Below are positions 46,253 through 55,939 of a DNA stretch of 64,000 nucleotides, in pieces. The DNA lies in contig JADJYG010000021.1 in NCBI GenBank assembly GCA_016719895.1, forward strand, positions 1-64,000, read 5' to 3'. A model generated the notes under the pieces. That model was not told the DNA's origin. It did no database searches and was given only the letters and a program-made list of their open reading frames with translations. This stretch comes from Saprospirales bacterium (GTDB lineage: Bacteria > Bacteroidota > Bacteroidia > Chitinophagales > Saprospiraceae). The translations under genes were made by a program, and so were the position numbers. Positions within the stretch are counted from its first letter, which is position 1. Each line of letters opens with the position of its first letter.

Positions 46253-47114
46253 ATGTTTACACCTGAACTTACCGCCCCGATCGGTATCAACCAACAGACT
46301 GCCTGGGCCGAACAATTTCGCAGCGCAGTTGCCTCAGCCGGTTCCGCAAGCCCCTCAACATTGGACCAGGCCCTCGCCGCTGGCCCTCGCCGCCTGGGCG
46401 CGGGGAAGCGCCGGACTTGCCGCCGACGTCGCGTACCGGGCTTCCGAACGGTATTGTATCCGGCAGTCCCAACTATGGCAAATATATGCCGCCATCGAAG
46501 ACCGGGGCCTGGGAGCTGCGATCAGCCGCACTATTTTCAACCGCGCGCGCGACGTGGTGGATGAAACGCCGTTGGCAGCACAACCCGCCGACCGGAGTTT
46601 TCTGGAGGGCGAGAACGTGATCCGCAAAACCCTGGAACACCTGCGCGTGGTAGCGGCGTTTTATGCCGGAGCACTGCAAGCCGGCGGCGGCCAGGAAAAC
46701 ATCGCCGGCCCACTGCCGCCTTCCAACGGCTTCCAGGTACTGACCGCCCTGGAAGCCACCGCCAACCCGCTCCAGGCCGACGCCCTGTTCCGGCGTTTCA
46801 TCGCCGACAACCAGTATGTGCGCGGCATTTTACTGGGCGACGATGCCACCCCGCTGGCCGGTATTCTGGACGATTGCTTGTTCGATTCCGGCCAGGCCAT
46901 CGACTCGGGCCGGGGCCTTTGGGTGAAAAGCCATGCGCTGCTGCGCGCGCAGATTTCAACCTGGCTGGGGGTGCATATCCCGCACGATTATGCCCAATTG
47001 CGCGGTGTATTCGTGTCGCCGCTTGGAAAACCCACCGGCGTTTTGACCAAAACCGAACCCTTCAATTTCACTACGGTGAGCCTGAAAATCGTTCAGGCTG
47101 CCCAAGCCGGCTGA
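46253..47114 (+). CDS. Hypothetical protein with one frameshift
   Basis: Two frames make one protein of about 286 residues. It starts MFTPELTAPIGINQQTAWAE at 46253. At about 46370-46395 (a GC-rich repeat CCCTCGCCGCTGGCCCTCGCCG) the frame shifts to LALAAWARGSAGLAADVAYR and runs cleanly to 47114. The span is one base over a multiple of three, so a one-base insertion fits. Content is mostly helical, with SFLEGENVIRKTLEHLRVVA, FRRFIADNQYVRGILLGDDA and the C-terminus YAQLRGVFVSPLGKPTGVLT. No signal peptide is evident and no family is recognised. It lies 70 bases before a secreted coiled-coil protein gene on the same strand, probably one operon. Confidence 0.6.
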
Positions 47115-47184
47115 GCGCCTGTTGGGGAAAGCCTCTTCTTAATTGTTATTTTTTTTTGCGAAATACAATTTCGCACCGCCGCTT

Positions 47185-48960
47185 ATGAAAAACTTCCAGC
47201 GTTTCGCCACGCGTATAGCTTCCCTGCTCCTGGCCTGCACCGGTATGGTTGCCCAGGGCCCCGTCCTCCATATCAGCGAGCTGCCCCGCACGCAGCGCGA
47301 TACCATGGAGCTGCCCCCGGGCGGCCTGCCTATTGTGGACATTAACAGCCAACTGGCCATCCGCCCCGATCCGGCGGCCATACAGGCGGCGGGCCGCGCC
47401 CGGTTCCCACAGTTTTTTCAGGATGAAAGATTGGAAGGGAAGGCTGCGCAAATCCAACAGGCCCTGGCTAACCAGGACCGCATCCTGTCGCTCACCAAAC
47501 AGATGCTGGAGGGTTTGGATGTAAAAAAAGACCTGCTGAAAGAACTGGAAATCTATTTGCAAAACCTGGCGTCCGATTCGGTGCTGTCGGAGGATTTTAA
47601 CCGCTACACCGGCGAATATTTTCAGCAATTCCGGACGGCGCCGCGCGAACAACGGCCCGACCGGTTTTTGTACAGTATCGAGCGGTTCAACGAACAACTG
47701 GAAAAGATATCCTCCACCCTGAACGTGGTCCGGCAAAACAGCCAGCTCCAGTTCAGCGTGGCGGCCTGGCGGCGCGACGCCAGCGGCGGTACGCGTATTC
47801 ACGTGGAAAATTTCGACCGGTTCGAAAACGGCGCTTTCTTTTCCGTGCCGCGCTGGGTGACCACGCTCTCGGAGAACGACCGCGAACAATTGGACAACTT
47901 CCGGCAGCTCGCCCAGGGCCTGAACGAAGATGCCAACCAGGTGTTACAGGCGTATAAAGAACAAGTGTTGCAGGCATTCCCGTCCATCCAATGCGTGCAA
48001 ACGATCCGCTCCGAACTGGACAGCGCCATCCAGTCGGCCGCTACCGATTTGCGCACGGTGCTCGAACAGTTTGAAAGCGGCGCCACCGAACAGATCATCC
48101 CCGTTTTCACTTCCCTGCGCGGCGAATTGCGCAATTGGACGCCTACGCAAACGCCCGACTGGAAAGGCCGCCTGCTCGATGCGCTTTCCAGGGCAGATGC
48201 CCTTTCCAGTAGCCTGCAGGCTGCTGTGGGCGACTCGCTCCTGCGCGGCAACCAGCATTTGGCCAATGTAAACCGCTGCCTGCAGCAGACCCTGACCGAT
48301 ATGCAACGCCTGCAGGGCCTGGTACAAAAATTTCCGTACACCTATTTGCACAAGTTGCAGCTGAATTCGGAGGACCTGGCCGAAGAAATCCTGGCCTTTG
48401 GCCTGAATGACATTCCACCCGTGGGTTTGATCGACCTGGAATACACCGGCCAGCGGCAGGTAGGCGATGAAATTTTGATCAAAGCCGTATTCCGCTTGCC
48501 CAATGATTCCACCGAAAACAAGAACACTGGGCACCCCATCGAGGCGCGACGGATCAAAATGGTGCTGATCGGGGCGCACTCGACGACCAAAGTCGGCCTG
48601 ATCATGGCCAACCCCTACACGCTGGAGGCAGTGCCCGGGCAGGCGGAACCGCCGAAGTTTCGCTTCGCGCCGTCGGCAGCCCTGTTGCTCAAATTCGGCA
48701 GCCGCAGATCACATTTTTACAACAATTTCCTCGACCCCGGCATCGGGCTCAACTCGGCGGCGCCCGACTTCGACCTCGACGGCACGCCGGAATTTTCGGC
48801 CGGTATCATGGCCACTATTTTCCGCGATATCCTGAGCGTCGGGTGGAACTGGAATTTCGGCCTCGACCGGCCCAATTATTTTATCGGCATCCATTTGCCG
48901 TTCAACTTGCCCGGCGTGCCGGTGAATACCATTCAGAGCAATCCGCTGCCGGAGGAATGA
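47185..48960 (+). CDS. Exported protein with long coiled coil, unknown function
   Basis: This encodes 591 residues from MKNFQRFATRIASLLLACTG, a signal peptide ending about MVAQ. A frame start at 47143 is possible but lacks that signature. Residues about 60-400 are alpha-helical and coiled-coil (GKAAQIQQALANQDRILSLT; QLDNFRQLAQGLNEDANQVL). From about 415 there are beta-rich segments (VGLIDLEYTGQRQVGDEILI), ending in possible outer-membrane strands (ILSVGWNWNFGLDRPNYFIG; IHLPFNLPGVPVN). I do not recognise a family. With the hypothetical gene 70 bases upstream it may form a two-gene unit acting in the envelope. Confidence 0.7.
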   Translation: MKNFQRFATRIASLLLACTGMVAQGPVLHISELPRTQRDTMELPPGGLPIVDINSQLAIRPDPAAIQAAGRARFPQFFQDERLEGKAAQIQQALANQDRILSLTKQMLEGLDVKKDLLKELEIYLQNLASDSVLSEDFNRYTGEYFQQFRTAPREQRPDRFLYSIERFNEQLEKISSTLNVVRQNSQLQFSVAAWRRDASGGTRIHVENFDRFENGAFFSVPRWVTTLSENDREQLDNFRQLAQGLNEDANQVLQAYKEQVLQAFPSIQCVQTIRSELDSAIQSAATDLRTVLEQFESGATEQIIPVFTSLRGELRNWTPTQTPDWKGRLLDALSRADALSSSLQAAVGDSLLRGNQHLANVNRCLQQTLTDMQRLQGLVQKFPYTYLHKLQLNSEDLAEEILAFGLNDIPPVGLIDLEYTGQRQVGDEILIKAVFRLPNDSTENKNTGHPIEARRIKMVLIGAHSTTKVGLIMANPYTLEAVPGQAEPPKFRFAPSAALLLKFGSRRSHFYNNFLDPGIGLNSAAPDFDLDGTPEFSAGIMATIFRDILSVGWNWNFGLDRPNYFIGIHLPFNLPGVPVNTIQSNPLPEE

Positions 48961-49134
48961 TGGTCAGGGGGGCCGGTAGTGTGGCGTGCGGGGTGTGGAG
49001 ACGGTTGGATTTTGGCTTTTGAACGCGAACTTGCCCGGACAATCCCGGTGCAAACTTTCTACCTTTGCCCCAGCTCCCATACCTGCCGCTGCCCAGTCCT
49101 TGCCACGCTACTGCCACGCTACTGCCACTGAAGC

Positions 49135-52100
49135 ATGAATCTGACCGCCCTATCCATCCGCCGCCCCTCGTTGATTATCGTCGTATTTGCCGTGCTGACG
49201 TTCATGGGGGTGGCGAGTTACTTCAATTTGCCCATCGAGCTGGTGCCGAAGTTTGACCCGCCGGTGATCACCATCATGACGGCCTATCCGGGCGCCTCGC
49301 CGGCTGAGGTGGAAAATGCGGTGGCCAAGCCCATCGAAGACGCCATTTCCTCGCTGGAAGGCATCGAACAGATTCAGATCGGCTCCAACGAAAATGTCTG
49401 TTTTGTGGCGGTGGAAATTGATCAGCAGACCGACATCGACAAGACGGTGCAGGAGATGCAGCGAAAGATCAACCAGATACTGCCGACCTTTCCCAAAGAA
49501 GTACGCGCGCCGGTGATCAACAAGTTCGCCTTGTCGGAGCTGCCGATTTTGCGCCTCGCCGTACGCGCCGACGTGGCCGGCTCGGAGTTTTACGACCTGG
49601 TCAGCAACCGGGTGGTGCCGGAAATGTCTCAGGTAAAGGGGGTGGCCCAGGTGAGTATTTTGGGGGGCGACGAACGCGAGATCAAGATCAATATCAGCAG
49701 CGCCGGCCTGGAACAATACGGCTTGTCGTTGTTGCAGGTGGCCCAGGCCGTTCAAATGGCCAACCTCGATTTTCCCACCGGCAAGGTGAGCGGCAGCGAA
49801 ACGCAGATCCGGATTCGCCTGGCGGGCAAGTTTCTGACCCTCGATGATATCCGCAACCTGGTGGTGGGCAAATCCCGCTTCGGTTCCTCGATTTTTATCA
49901 AAGACATCGCCGAGGTGCAGGATGGCACAAAGGACCCCCTGGTACTGTGCCGGGCCGGCGGTCAGCCGGTCATGGGCCTCGAAATCCGCAAGCAAAGCGA
50001 TGCCAATGCGGTGGAAATGGCCGAGCTGGTCTTGAAAAAACTGGCGCTGCTCGAGCAGAACTATGCCGGCAAGGGGCTTAAATTTCAGGTGGTGGCCAAT
50101 TCCAGCACCTTTACCAAACAGGCTACCGATGCGGTGGTGCACGATCTGTTTATTGCGGTGTTGCTGGTGGCTCTGGTCATGCTGATGTTTTTACACAGCC
50201 TGCGCAATGCCGCTATCGTGCTCGTATCGATCCCGACATCCATTGTCAGCACCTTCGTGATGATGAACATCATGGGGTATTCGCTCAACCTGATGTCGCT
50301 GCTGGGGCTCTCCCTGGCTATCGGTATCCTGGTGGACGACGCCATCGTGGTCATTGAGAATATTTACCGGCACCTGGAGATGGGTAAGCACCGGGTGCAG
50401 GCCTCTTACGACGGCCGGATCGAAATCGGCTTCACCGCCCTTAGTATTACGCTGGTGGACGTGGTTGTGTTTTTACCGATTATTTTCACCGTGGGCATGG
50501 TGCCGAACTTGTTGCGGCAGTTTTGCATGACCGTGCTGGTGTCTACCCTGATGTCGTTGCTGGTGTCGTTTACGCTGGTGCCCTGGCTCACGTCTCGCCT
50601 GGGCAAGGTGCACCGGTTCAAGGGTAAAAATATAGCCGGTCGTATGGTGCTGCGCTTCGAGGTGTTTCTCGACTGGTTGTCCGACGGTTTTGTAACGGCT
50701 CTGCACTGGGCCTTGAGCAGTTGGAAAACCAAGGCCGTCACCTTGTTCACCGCCACGGCCCTCACCGTCGGCTCGGTTTTGCTGGTTACGGAGGGTTTTA
50801 TAGGCAACGCTTTTATTGATCCGGGCGAGCGCGGCGAGTTTTTGATGGAAATTCAATTGCCGAAAAACGCTTCGCTGGCGCAAACCAACGGTATCGCCAA
50901 GGAAGTGGAAGAATGGCTGCGCCGGCAACCCAATGTGGTGAATACCTTTACGACGGTGGGCACGACGGGCAAATCTTTCGGCCTGAATGCGCCCAACGTC
51001 GCCGAAATCCTGGTTTTTTTAACCCCGTATCATAAACCGCGTTCGATCTCCACGGATGTGTTTGCCCGGAAGGCCAAGGTCAGCCTGGAGGAAAGGATCG
51101 CGGGCGTGAAAATCAGCGTGTCGGCGATCGACATTCTGGGGCTGTCGTTTGCTCCCATCGAGGTGCGCCTGAACGGCCCGGAGCTCGACAGTATCATGGC
51201 TATTTCGGAGCGGGTGCAGCAGGTGATGGCGTCGGTGCCCGGCTGCGTGGAGATCACCCCCAGCGTGGAGTCCGGCAACCCGGAGGTACAGGTGGAAGTC
51301 AACCGCCAGCGTATGGCCGACTACGGCCTGACGATGGCCCAGGTGGGCCTTTCGTTGCAAACGGCGTTTAGCGGCAACACCGATGCCCGCTTTCGCGACG
51401 GCGATTTTGAGTACCCGATCCGCATTGCGCTGGATGCCTTCGACCGGCGCAGCGCCGATGATATCCGCAACCTGTCGTTTGTCAACCCTTTGGGCAGCAC
51501 GGTCTTTCTCAAACAGTTCGCCGAGGTGCGGGAAAGTTCGGCGCCCACCCGCCTCGAGCGCCGCGACCGGCTGCCGTCGGTGCAGTTTTCCGCGCAGGTG
51601 CTCGGCCGTCCGACCGGTACGGTGGCCCGCGAAGTAAAAGCCAGGCTGGATGCGCTGCCGTTGCCCACCGGCGCCGTCATCCGGTATGGCGGCGATTTGC
51701 GGCGGCAGGAGCAGGGTATCGGAAGTATGGGGTTTGCGTTGTGGACCTCGCTGGTACTTGTGTACCTGATCATGGTCGCCTTGTACGACAACTGGATATA
51801 TCCCTTTGTGGTGCTGCTTTCCATTCCGCTTTCGGTGATCGGCGCGTTTTTGGCCATGGCGCTGGCGGGTCAGAACCTGACGGTATTCACGGGCCTGGGC
51901 TTGCTGATGTTGATCGGCCTGGTGGGTAAAAACGCCATATTGGTCGTGGATTTTGCCAACCACCTCAAACAACAAGGAACGAATTTGACCACAGCCCTGC
52001 TCCAGGCCACGAAAATGCGCTTCCGGCCAGTGCTGATGACCAACATCGCCATGGTGATCGGCCTGCTGCCGCTGGCTTTGTCCACCAACGTCGGTTCGGC

Positions 52101-52254
52101 CTGGAAAGTAGGTCTGGCCTGGGCGATCATCGGCGGGCTGAGCTCGTCGATGTTCCTGTCGCTGATCTTTGTGCCGGTGGTGTACAGCTTGTTCGAGCGC
52201 CTGCTGGCGCGGTTGGGTTGGGATAAGAAGCGGGGGGTAGAGTTTGTGGAGTGA
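49135..52254 (+). CDS. RND-family efflux permease (AcrB/MexB class)
   Basis: This encodes 1039 residues, inner-membrane proton-driven pump of the hydrophobe/amphiphile (HAE) class. The N-terminal helix MNLTALSIRRPSLIIVVFAV is followed by the porter domain (IELVPKFDPPVITIMTAYPG; SPAEVENAVAKPIEDAISSL), a helix block with proton-relay Asp pair in IGILVDDAIVVIENIYRHLE (about residue 400), a second porter domain, and the C-terminal helix block with GLLMLIGLVGKNAILVVDFA. Full length, motifs intact. The usual partners, a periplasmic adaptor and an outer-membrane channel, are not next to it. TACCTTTG at 49060-49067 may be the -7 box. Substrates cannot be read. It is convergent with the unknown operon, 2 bases from its last stop codon. 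Confidence 0.93.
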   Translation: MNLTALSIRRPSLIIVVFAVLTFMGVASYFNLPIELVPKFDPPVITIMTAYPGASPAEVENAVAKPIEDAISSLEGIEQIQIGSNENVCFVAVEIDQQTDIDKTVQEMQRKINQILPTFPKEVRAPVINKFALSELPILRLAVRADVAGSEFYDLVSNRVVPEMSQVKGVAQVSILGGDEREIKINISSAGLEQYGLSLLQVAQAVQMANLDFPTGKVSGSETQIRIRLAGKFLTLDDIRNLVVGKSRFGSSIFIKDIAEVQDGTKDPLVLCRAGGQPVMGLEIRKQSDANAVEMAELVLKKLALLEQNYAGKGLKFQVVANSSTFTKQATDAVVHDLFIAVLLVALVMLMFLHSLRNAAIVLVSIPTSIVSTFVMMNIMGYSLNLMSLLGLSLAIGILVDDAIVVIENIYRHLEMGKHRVQASYDGRIEIGFTALSITLVDVVVFLPIIFTVGMVPNLLRQFCMTVLVSTLMSLLVSFTLVPWLTSRLGKVHRFKGKNIAGRMVLRFEVFLDWLSDGFVTALHWALSSWKTKAVTLFTATALTVGSVLLVTEGFIGNAFIDPGERGEFLMEIQLPKNASLAQTNGIAKEVEEWLRRQPNVVNTFTTVGTTGKSFGLNAPNVAEILVFLTPYHKPRSISTDVFARKAKVSLEERIAGVKISVSAIDILGLSFAPIEVRLNGPELDSIMAISERVQQVMASVPGCVEITPSVESGNPEVQVEVNRQRMADYGLTMAQVGLSLQTAFSGNTDARFRDGDFEYPIRIALDAFDRRSADDIRNLSFVNPLGSTVFLKQFAEVRESSAPTRLERRDRLPSVQFSAQVLGRPTGTVAREVKARLDALPLPTGAVIRYGGDLRRQEQGIGSMGFALWTSLVLVYLIMVALYDNWIYPFVVLLSIPLSVIGAFLAMALAGQNLTVFTGLGLLMLIGLVGKNAILVVDFANHLKQQGTNLTTALLQATKMRFRPVLMTNIAMVIGLLPLALSTNVGSAWKVGLAWAIIGGLSSSMFLSLIFVPVVYSLFERLLARLGWDKKRGVEFVE

Positions 52255-52256
52255 GG

Positions 52257-54659
52257 TCAGGGTTGGTTCGCTTTATCGCCTTTTTCCTGATTCCATTGTT
52301 CTTGCAACCCGGCAAACTTTTCTTTTGACTTATCTAATTCTGCCTTTTCGATAGGGTTGAGCAGGCGGTCTTCAAGAATCCGGAGCGTTTCCGTGCCTTC
52401 AGAAAAAAAACGTTCCATTTGACCGGTTTCAAACCGGCCGGAAGACAACAGCGCTTCTATTTTACAACACAGGAAAGACACTTTGGTGTGTAAAAAATCC
52501 GAGAGCAGGTTAAAGTTTTCGCGTTCCTCCGCTTCCAGTTCCTGAAGGCGCTGATCTGACCTGTCCAAATAGGTACTATCCTGGGTCAATTCATACAAAA
52601 GGCATTTGAGGAAGATGCGCGTATTTTTTAAAGCAGCTTTCGATTTCTGAATAGCCAGGTTGCCGGGGTGGTCTTTTTCTGTTGCGGCGTAAAGCTCGTA
52701 CGCGTGGGTAGCAAACGATAAAATCGAAGTTAATTGGCGGATACGTTCGTCTGGGTCTTTGTGCTCGTTATATTCACAATATTCGATCAGACATTGCGAA
52801 TGGTAAAAACGCGGGTCTTTGGGGTCCAGTTCTATGCCCATGCGAGTAAAGCGCTTAGCATCCTCGTATCGGTCCAGCCGGCGCGCCACCCAACTCAGAA
52901 TATATAACAAATCGGTTTTATAGGCTACCGGGTAGCTCTCCGTCGGGCTTTCGATTTTCATGGCAAGCCGGCTATAAACCACGTAATTGGGATCAATTGA
53001 AATCTCCCGCAGATTTTTTTCGTGGCTCCCCGGAAAATCAGTCGAATGCTGCGTTTCGTGCGACAAATCCGTTTCAGGGTCAGATTTTGGAAACAACAGG
53101 ATGAGCAAGCAGCGGGCGATCTCGGACTCCGGGTTGTCGTACTCCAGGTCAAGCAGGTTTTTGGTAGTCTCCAGAATATTCAGACCAAATTGCGGCTTGT
53201 TTTCGTCGGGTTCCAGCATAAATTTGATCAGGCTGTGCAGCGTTTCCGGTTGGTGGGTAAAAAACGCCACGGGCAGCCGGTGATAAAGGCCCTTGATGCG
53301 GTCTTGCCCATAATTGGAGAGCAATCTCTTATCTTCCCTCAACTTCCTCAATCCCAGATTCAGTATGGTCAGAAACATTTCTTCATAGTTCAGCAAACTG
53401 AAATGTTCCTTTTTCTGTTCGTGTATTTTCTTCCGGTTGTCTGCGACATACGTTTGCAGCTGGTCCAGTATCTTTTTTTGGTCTTCATAACCTTTCCGGT
53501 TCGCCAACGCTTCGGTTTCTTGTTTATATTGTTCTATGTTATCCAATAAGCTGTAATTTCTGGAGTTGCGCCGGCTGACGTCCAGCCTGTCTACCATCCA
53601 ACCAGAAACAGTAGCCAACAGAGCCGGGTCGTATTCACCCGACACCTCCTGGCTCCGGCGCAAGCGGTATACCATTTCCAGGTTGCCCAGCGTCGACGCC
53701 TTATCCTCTCTATCGTCGCAGAGGTGAAGCAGAAATAGTTGTTCGGCCGTGCGCAGGGGGTTAAAATAGCTGCCTTGTTCAGTAAGTGGAAGCGCGGGGA
53801 AGCGCTCCTGAATAAACGGTTGCAGAAACAGGTCTTTCGAGGCATTGGTAGAGGACAAATAGGCCACCAGCACTTTTTCTGTCGTGCCCGATCTATTTAC
53901 CTCGTGCAATTGTTCATTGATGCGCAGGGCGCGGTCCACCGCTTTGCTATCGCGGTATTTTGCCTTATACTCCCGGCGAAACCACAGGGGCGGCTGGACG
54001 GCGTCGACAAATTTTTTGGGAATTTTTGTAGAACTCATCAGGTATTCCTGTACCCTGTCTACAAATTGCAAATCAGGTAAACAATTAAAAATAACAGTCC
54101 AGGAAGCAGTATCAAAGAAAGGATCGCTGTAATCTGTTGCTTCGTCGACCAGTCGTTTGTCGCGAATGGACTCCCGCAAATGCGTAATTTTCTGCAGCCC
54201 CTCGTGATACAAAACCACAGAGACCGCCATCAACAAAGAGAAATTTGTCTTGTCGAAAAATTCCTGGCTCCCGACTTCCAGTTGTTTCGGATTAAAAGCA
54301 GACCAGAAAGCGTCGGCAGCCAAGGATTGTTTTTCTATACTTTGTCGGACATACCACTCGAAATCTAAAATTTCTTCCGAATATTCGTTGAAAATGATCA
54401 GTTTGATAGCAGGATTGTCGAAAATATAGTGTAATCCCAACGTATTATCCGCCTTCTCCCCAATACGTTGCAAATCTTCGATGGCTTCGATTTCAATGCC
54501 AAAGGGAAAACAATAATTTTGTAAATCGAAGGGGTCTACAAGGTAACGGATTTCATATCCCGCATTTAATACCTTGCAATGAATGATTAAATCGTTGATC
54601 TGCCTGGAACTCAAACGCTCCAGCAAGGAATAGATCGTATCGTCATTGCGTACGCTCAT
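52257..54659 (-). CDS. Unknown large protein, possible PIN-like N-terminus and TPR-like C-terminus (third gene of operon)
   Basis: This encodes 800 residues from MSVRNDDTIYSLLERLSSRQ. A start at 54719 would add 20 basic residues and overlap the gene upstream by 25 bases. Residues about 20-110 (AGYEIRYLVDPFDLQNYCFP) followed by about 240-290 (DSKAVDRALRINEQLHEVNR, KVLVAYLSST) have the order of acidic residues and strands seen in PIN-like nucleases. This is a weak, unconfirmed resemblance. The rest is alpha-helical, with TPR-like pairs near 600-640 (ILSWVARRLDRYEDAKRFTR; MGIELDPKDPRFYHSQCLIE). It is last in a three-gene run with 36 bases or an overlap to the gene before. AT-richer than its flanks. 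No membrane segment. Confidence 0.75.
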   Translation of the reverse strand: MSVRNDDTIYSLLERLSSRQINDLIIHCKVLNAGYEIRYLVDPFDLQNYCFPFGIEIEAIEDLQRIGEKADNTLGLHYIFDNPAIKLIIFNEYSEEILDFEWYVRQSIEKQSLAADAFWSAFNPKQLEVGSQEFFDKTNFSLLMAVSVVLYHEGLQKITHLRESIRDKRLVDEATDYSDPFFDTASWTVIFNCLPDLQFVDRVQEYLMSSTKIPKKFVDAVQPPLWFRREYKAKYRDSKAVDRALRINEQLHEVNRSGTTEKVLVAYLSSTNASKDLFLQPFIQERFPALPLTEQGSYFNPLRTAEQLFLLHLCDDREDKASTLGNLEMVYRLRRSQEVSGEYDPALLATVSGWMVDRLDVSRRNSRNYSLLDNIEQYKQETEALANRKGYEDQKKILDQLQTYVADNRKKIHEQKKEHFSLLNYEEMFLTILNLGLRKLREDKRLLSNYGQDRIKGLYHRLPVAFFTHQPETLHSLIKFMLEPDENKPQFGLNILETTKNLLDLEYDNPESEIARCLLILLFPKSDPETDLSHETQHSTDFPGSHEKNLREISIDPNYVVYSRLAMKIESPTESYPVAYKTDLLYILSWVARRLDRYEDAKRFTRMGIELDPKDPRFYHSQCLIEYCEYNEHKDPDERIRQLTSILSFATHAYELYAATEKDHPGNLAIQKSKAALKNTRIFLKCLLYELTQDSTYLDRSDQRLQELEAEERENFNLLSDFLHTKVSFLCCKIEALLSSGRFETGQMERFFSEGTETLRILEDRLLNPIEKAELDKSKEKFAGLQEQWNQEKGDKANQP

Positions 54660-54694
54660 CGTATTTATTCTTATCGCGCTACTGCGCTTTTTTT

Positions 54695-55939
54695 TTACCG
54701 GGTTATTTGAGATCGCCAACTTTGATTTACTCTATCGGGCAAGCCAGATTCAGTAGATAAAGTCGATAATCCAGCGTCGCACAAAATTTCGGCCTCCTCT
54801 TCCAAAAGGGTTATTCTTTGGCATAGATCAACGGGCAAACGAAAACATTTAGCCATTCCTGGAAGTCTGAAAGTATTATCCAGGTTTAAAATCAAGTAAT
54901 ATGTCTGGGCGGCGTCCTCCGTCTCTCTATTGTATAAAATATATCTGGACGACCTTTTTTGGTATTCTCCAAATTCGTGCTGTTTTTCCATGGCACGTTC
55001 TTTTTCATTGTCGAAAAAATCTTTCAGAAAGCCTGTAATTTGATCTTTGATAACGCCATTGTTTTTGAGCGCGATATGCGCCAGATCGCGCAACAACTGG
55101 GCCGGCAGCCAACGGCGGTTGTTCAGGATAGCGAGCGTCAACAACGTATACGGGTCTGTCCGGTTTTTAACGCCCGAACTTTCATAATTCAGATATTCTG
55201 CCAGCTGCTGGCGAAAAAGCTTTAAACCCTGTGTGTTGCCATCCCACCAATCGTCGCAGAATCCCGACAGCCATTTATACAGCCCTTCATAGGAATAAAA
55301 GTAATCCCGCCAAGCGTCCAGTAATACCTGGGCCTCCTTTTCCGTTTGAATGATCAATGCGTATTGCCAGGCCAGGCTTTCAAAGTGCGTATGGTAAAAA
55401 TATTGATTGTAAAACGAAAAGGCAATTTTGTACAACGCCGGGGCAGGCGCTTCGGCCAATTTGGCCTGTAAATATTTCCAGATGAAGTCCTGTTTATCTA
55501 CACTGGGCGCCATATCCTTCAACATGGTCAGCAAGTTCACTTGCAGCATTTTTCCTACCGCGCCGGCTTTTTCAAATTTCCCCGAATTCAAATGCCGGAA
55601 CAACAATTCGAATGTCCCCGCTCCTTTCAGCCGGCCGAAGTACCAGTGTAGTTCCACGAAGTAATTCAAGTCCCGTTCAAACGAACGCCGGGCAACGATA
55701 TGGTCGTAAAACGACAATACTGCGCGCTGAAAGGCTTCCTGCACCGGCCGGTCGGGTTCGAGCAGGTCGTATACATCGATCAATAATTCGGAGGGGTTTT
55801 CTCCTTTGACAGGCAAAGGGATGGCCAGCGAACCCATGCGAAAAACTTCATGAAACAGCGTGTGCCAGTTCATTTCGTCATAGTTGCGCAGGATTGCAAG
55901 CCATGTGCCTGCCGCATTTTTTTTCAAGGATGGGTTCAT
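54695..55939 (-). CDS. Unknown protein, second gene of the three-gene operon
   Basis: This encodes 414 residues from MNPSLKKNAAGTWLAILRNY. It is predominantly alpha-helical and rich in aromatic residues (YFVELHWYFGRLKGAGTFEL; YNQYFYHTHFESLAWQYALI). There is no signal peptide, membrane helix, Walker motif or recognised catalytic motif. Its ATG overlaps the TGA of the preceding gene (ATGA at 55936-55939), a sign of coupled translation. Its own stop lies 36 bases before the likely start of the third gene. Composition is AT-richer than the RND permease and FtsX-like genes on either side. The role is unknown. It may be a structural partner in a complex with the other two products. Confidence 0.75.
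   Translation of the reverse strand: MNPSLKKNAAGTWLAILRNYDEMNWHTLFHEVFRMGSLAIPLPVKGENPSELLIDVYDLLEPDRPVQEAFQRAVLSFYDHIVARRSFERDLNYFVELHWYFGRLKGAGTFELLFRHLNSGKFEKAGAVGKMLQVNLLTMLKDMAPSVDKQDFIWKYLQAKLAEAPAPALYKIAFSFYNQYFYHTHFESLAWQYALIIQTEKEAQVLLDAWRDYFYSYEGLYKWLSGFCDDWWDGNTQGLKLFRQQLAEYLNYESSGVKNRTDPYTLLTLAILNNRRWLPAQLLRDLAHIALKNNGVIKDQITGFLKDFFDNEKERAMEKQHEFGEYQKRSSRYILYNRETEDAAQTYYLILNLDNTFRLPGMAKCFRLPVDLCQRITLLEEEAEILCDAGLSTLSTESGLPDRVNQSWRSQITR

Noticed and set aside
49150..50142. 330-codon open frame antisense to the RND permease
   Set aside because: The permease frame is full length with all motifs. The antisense frame has no recognisable features.
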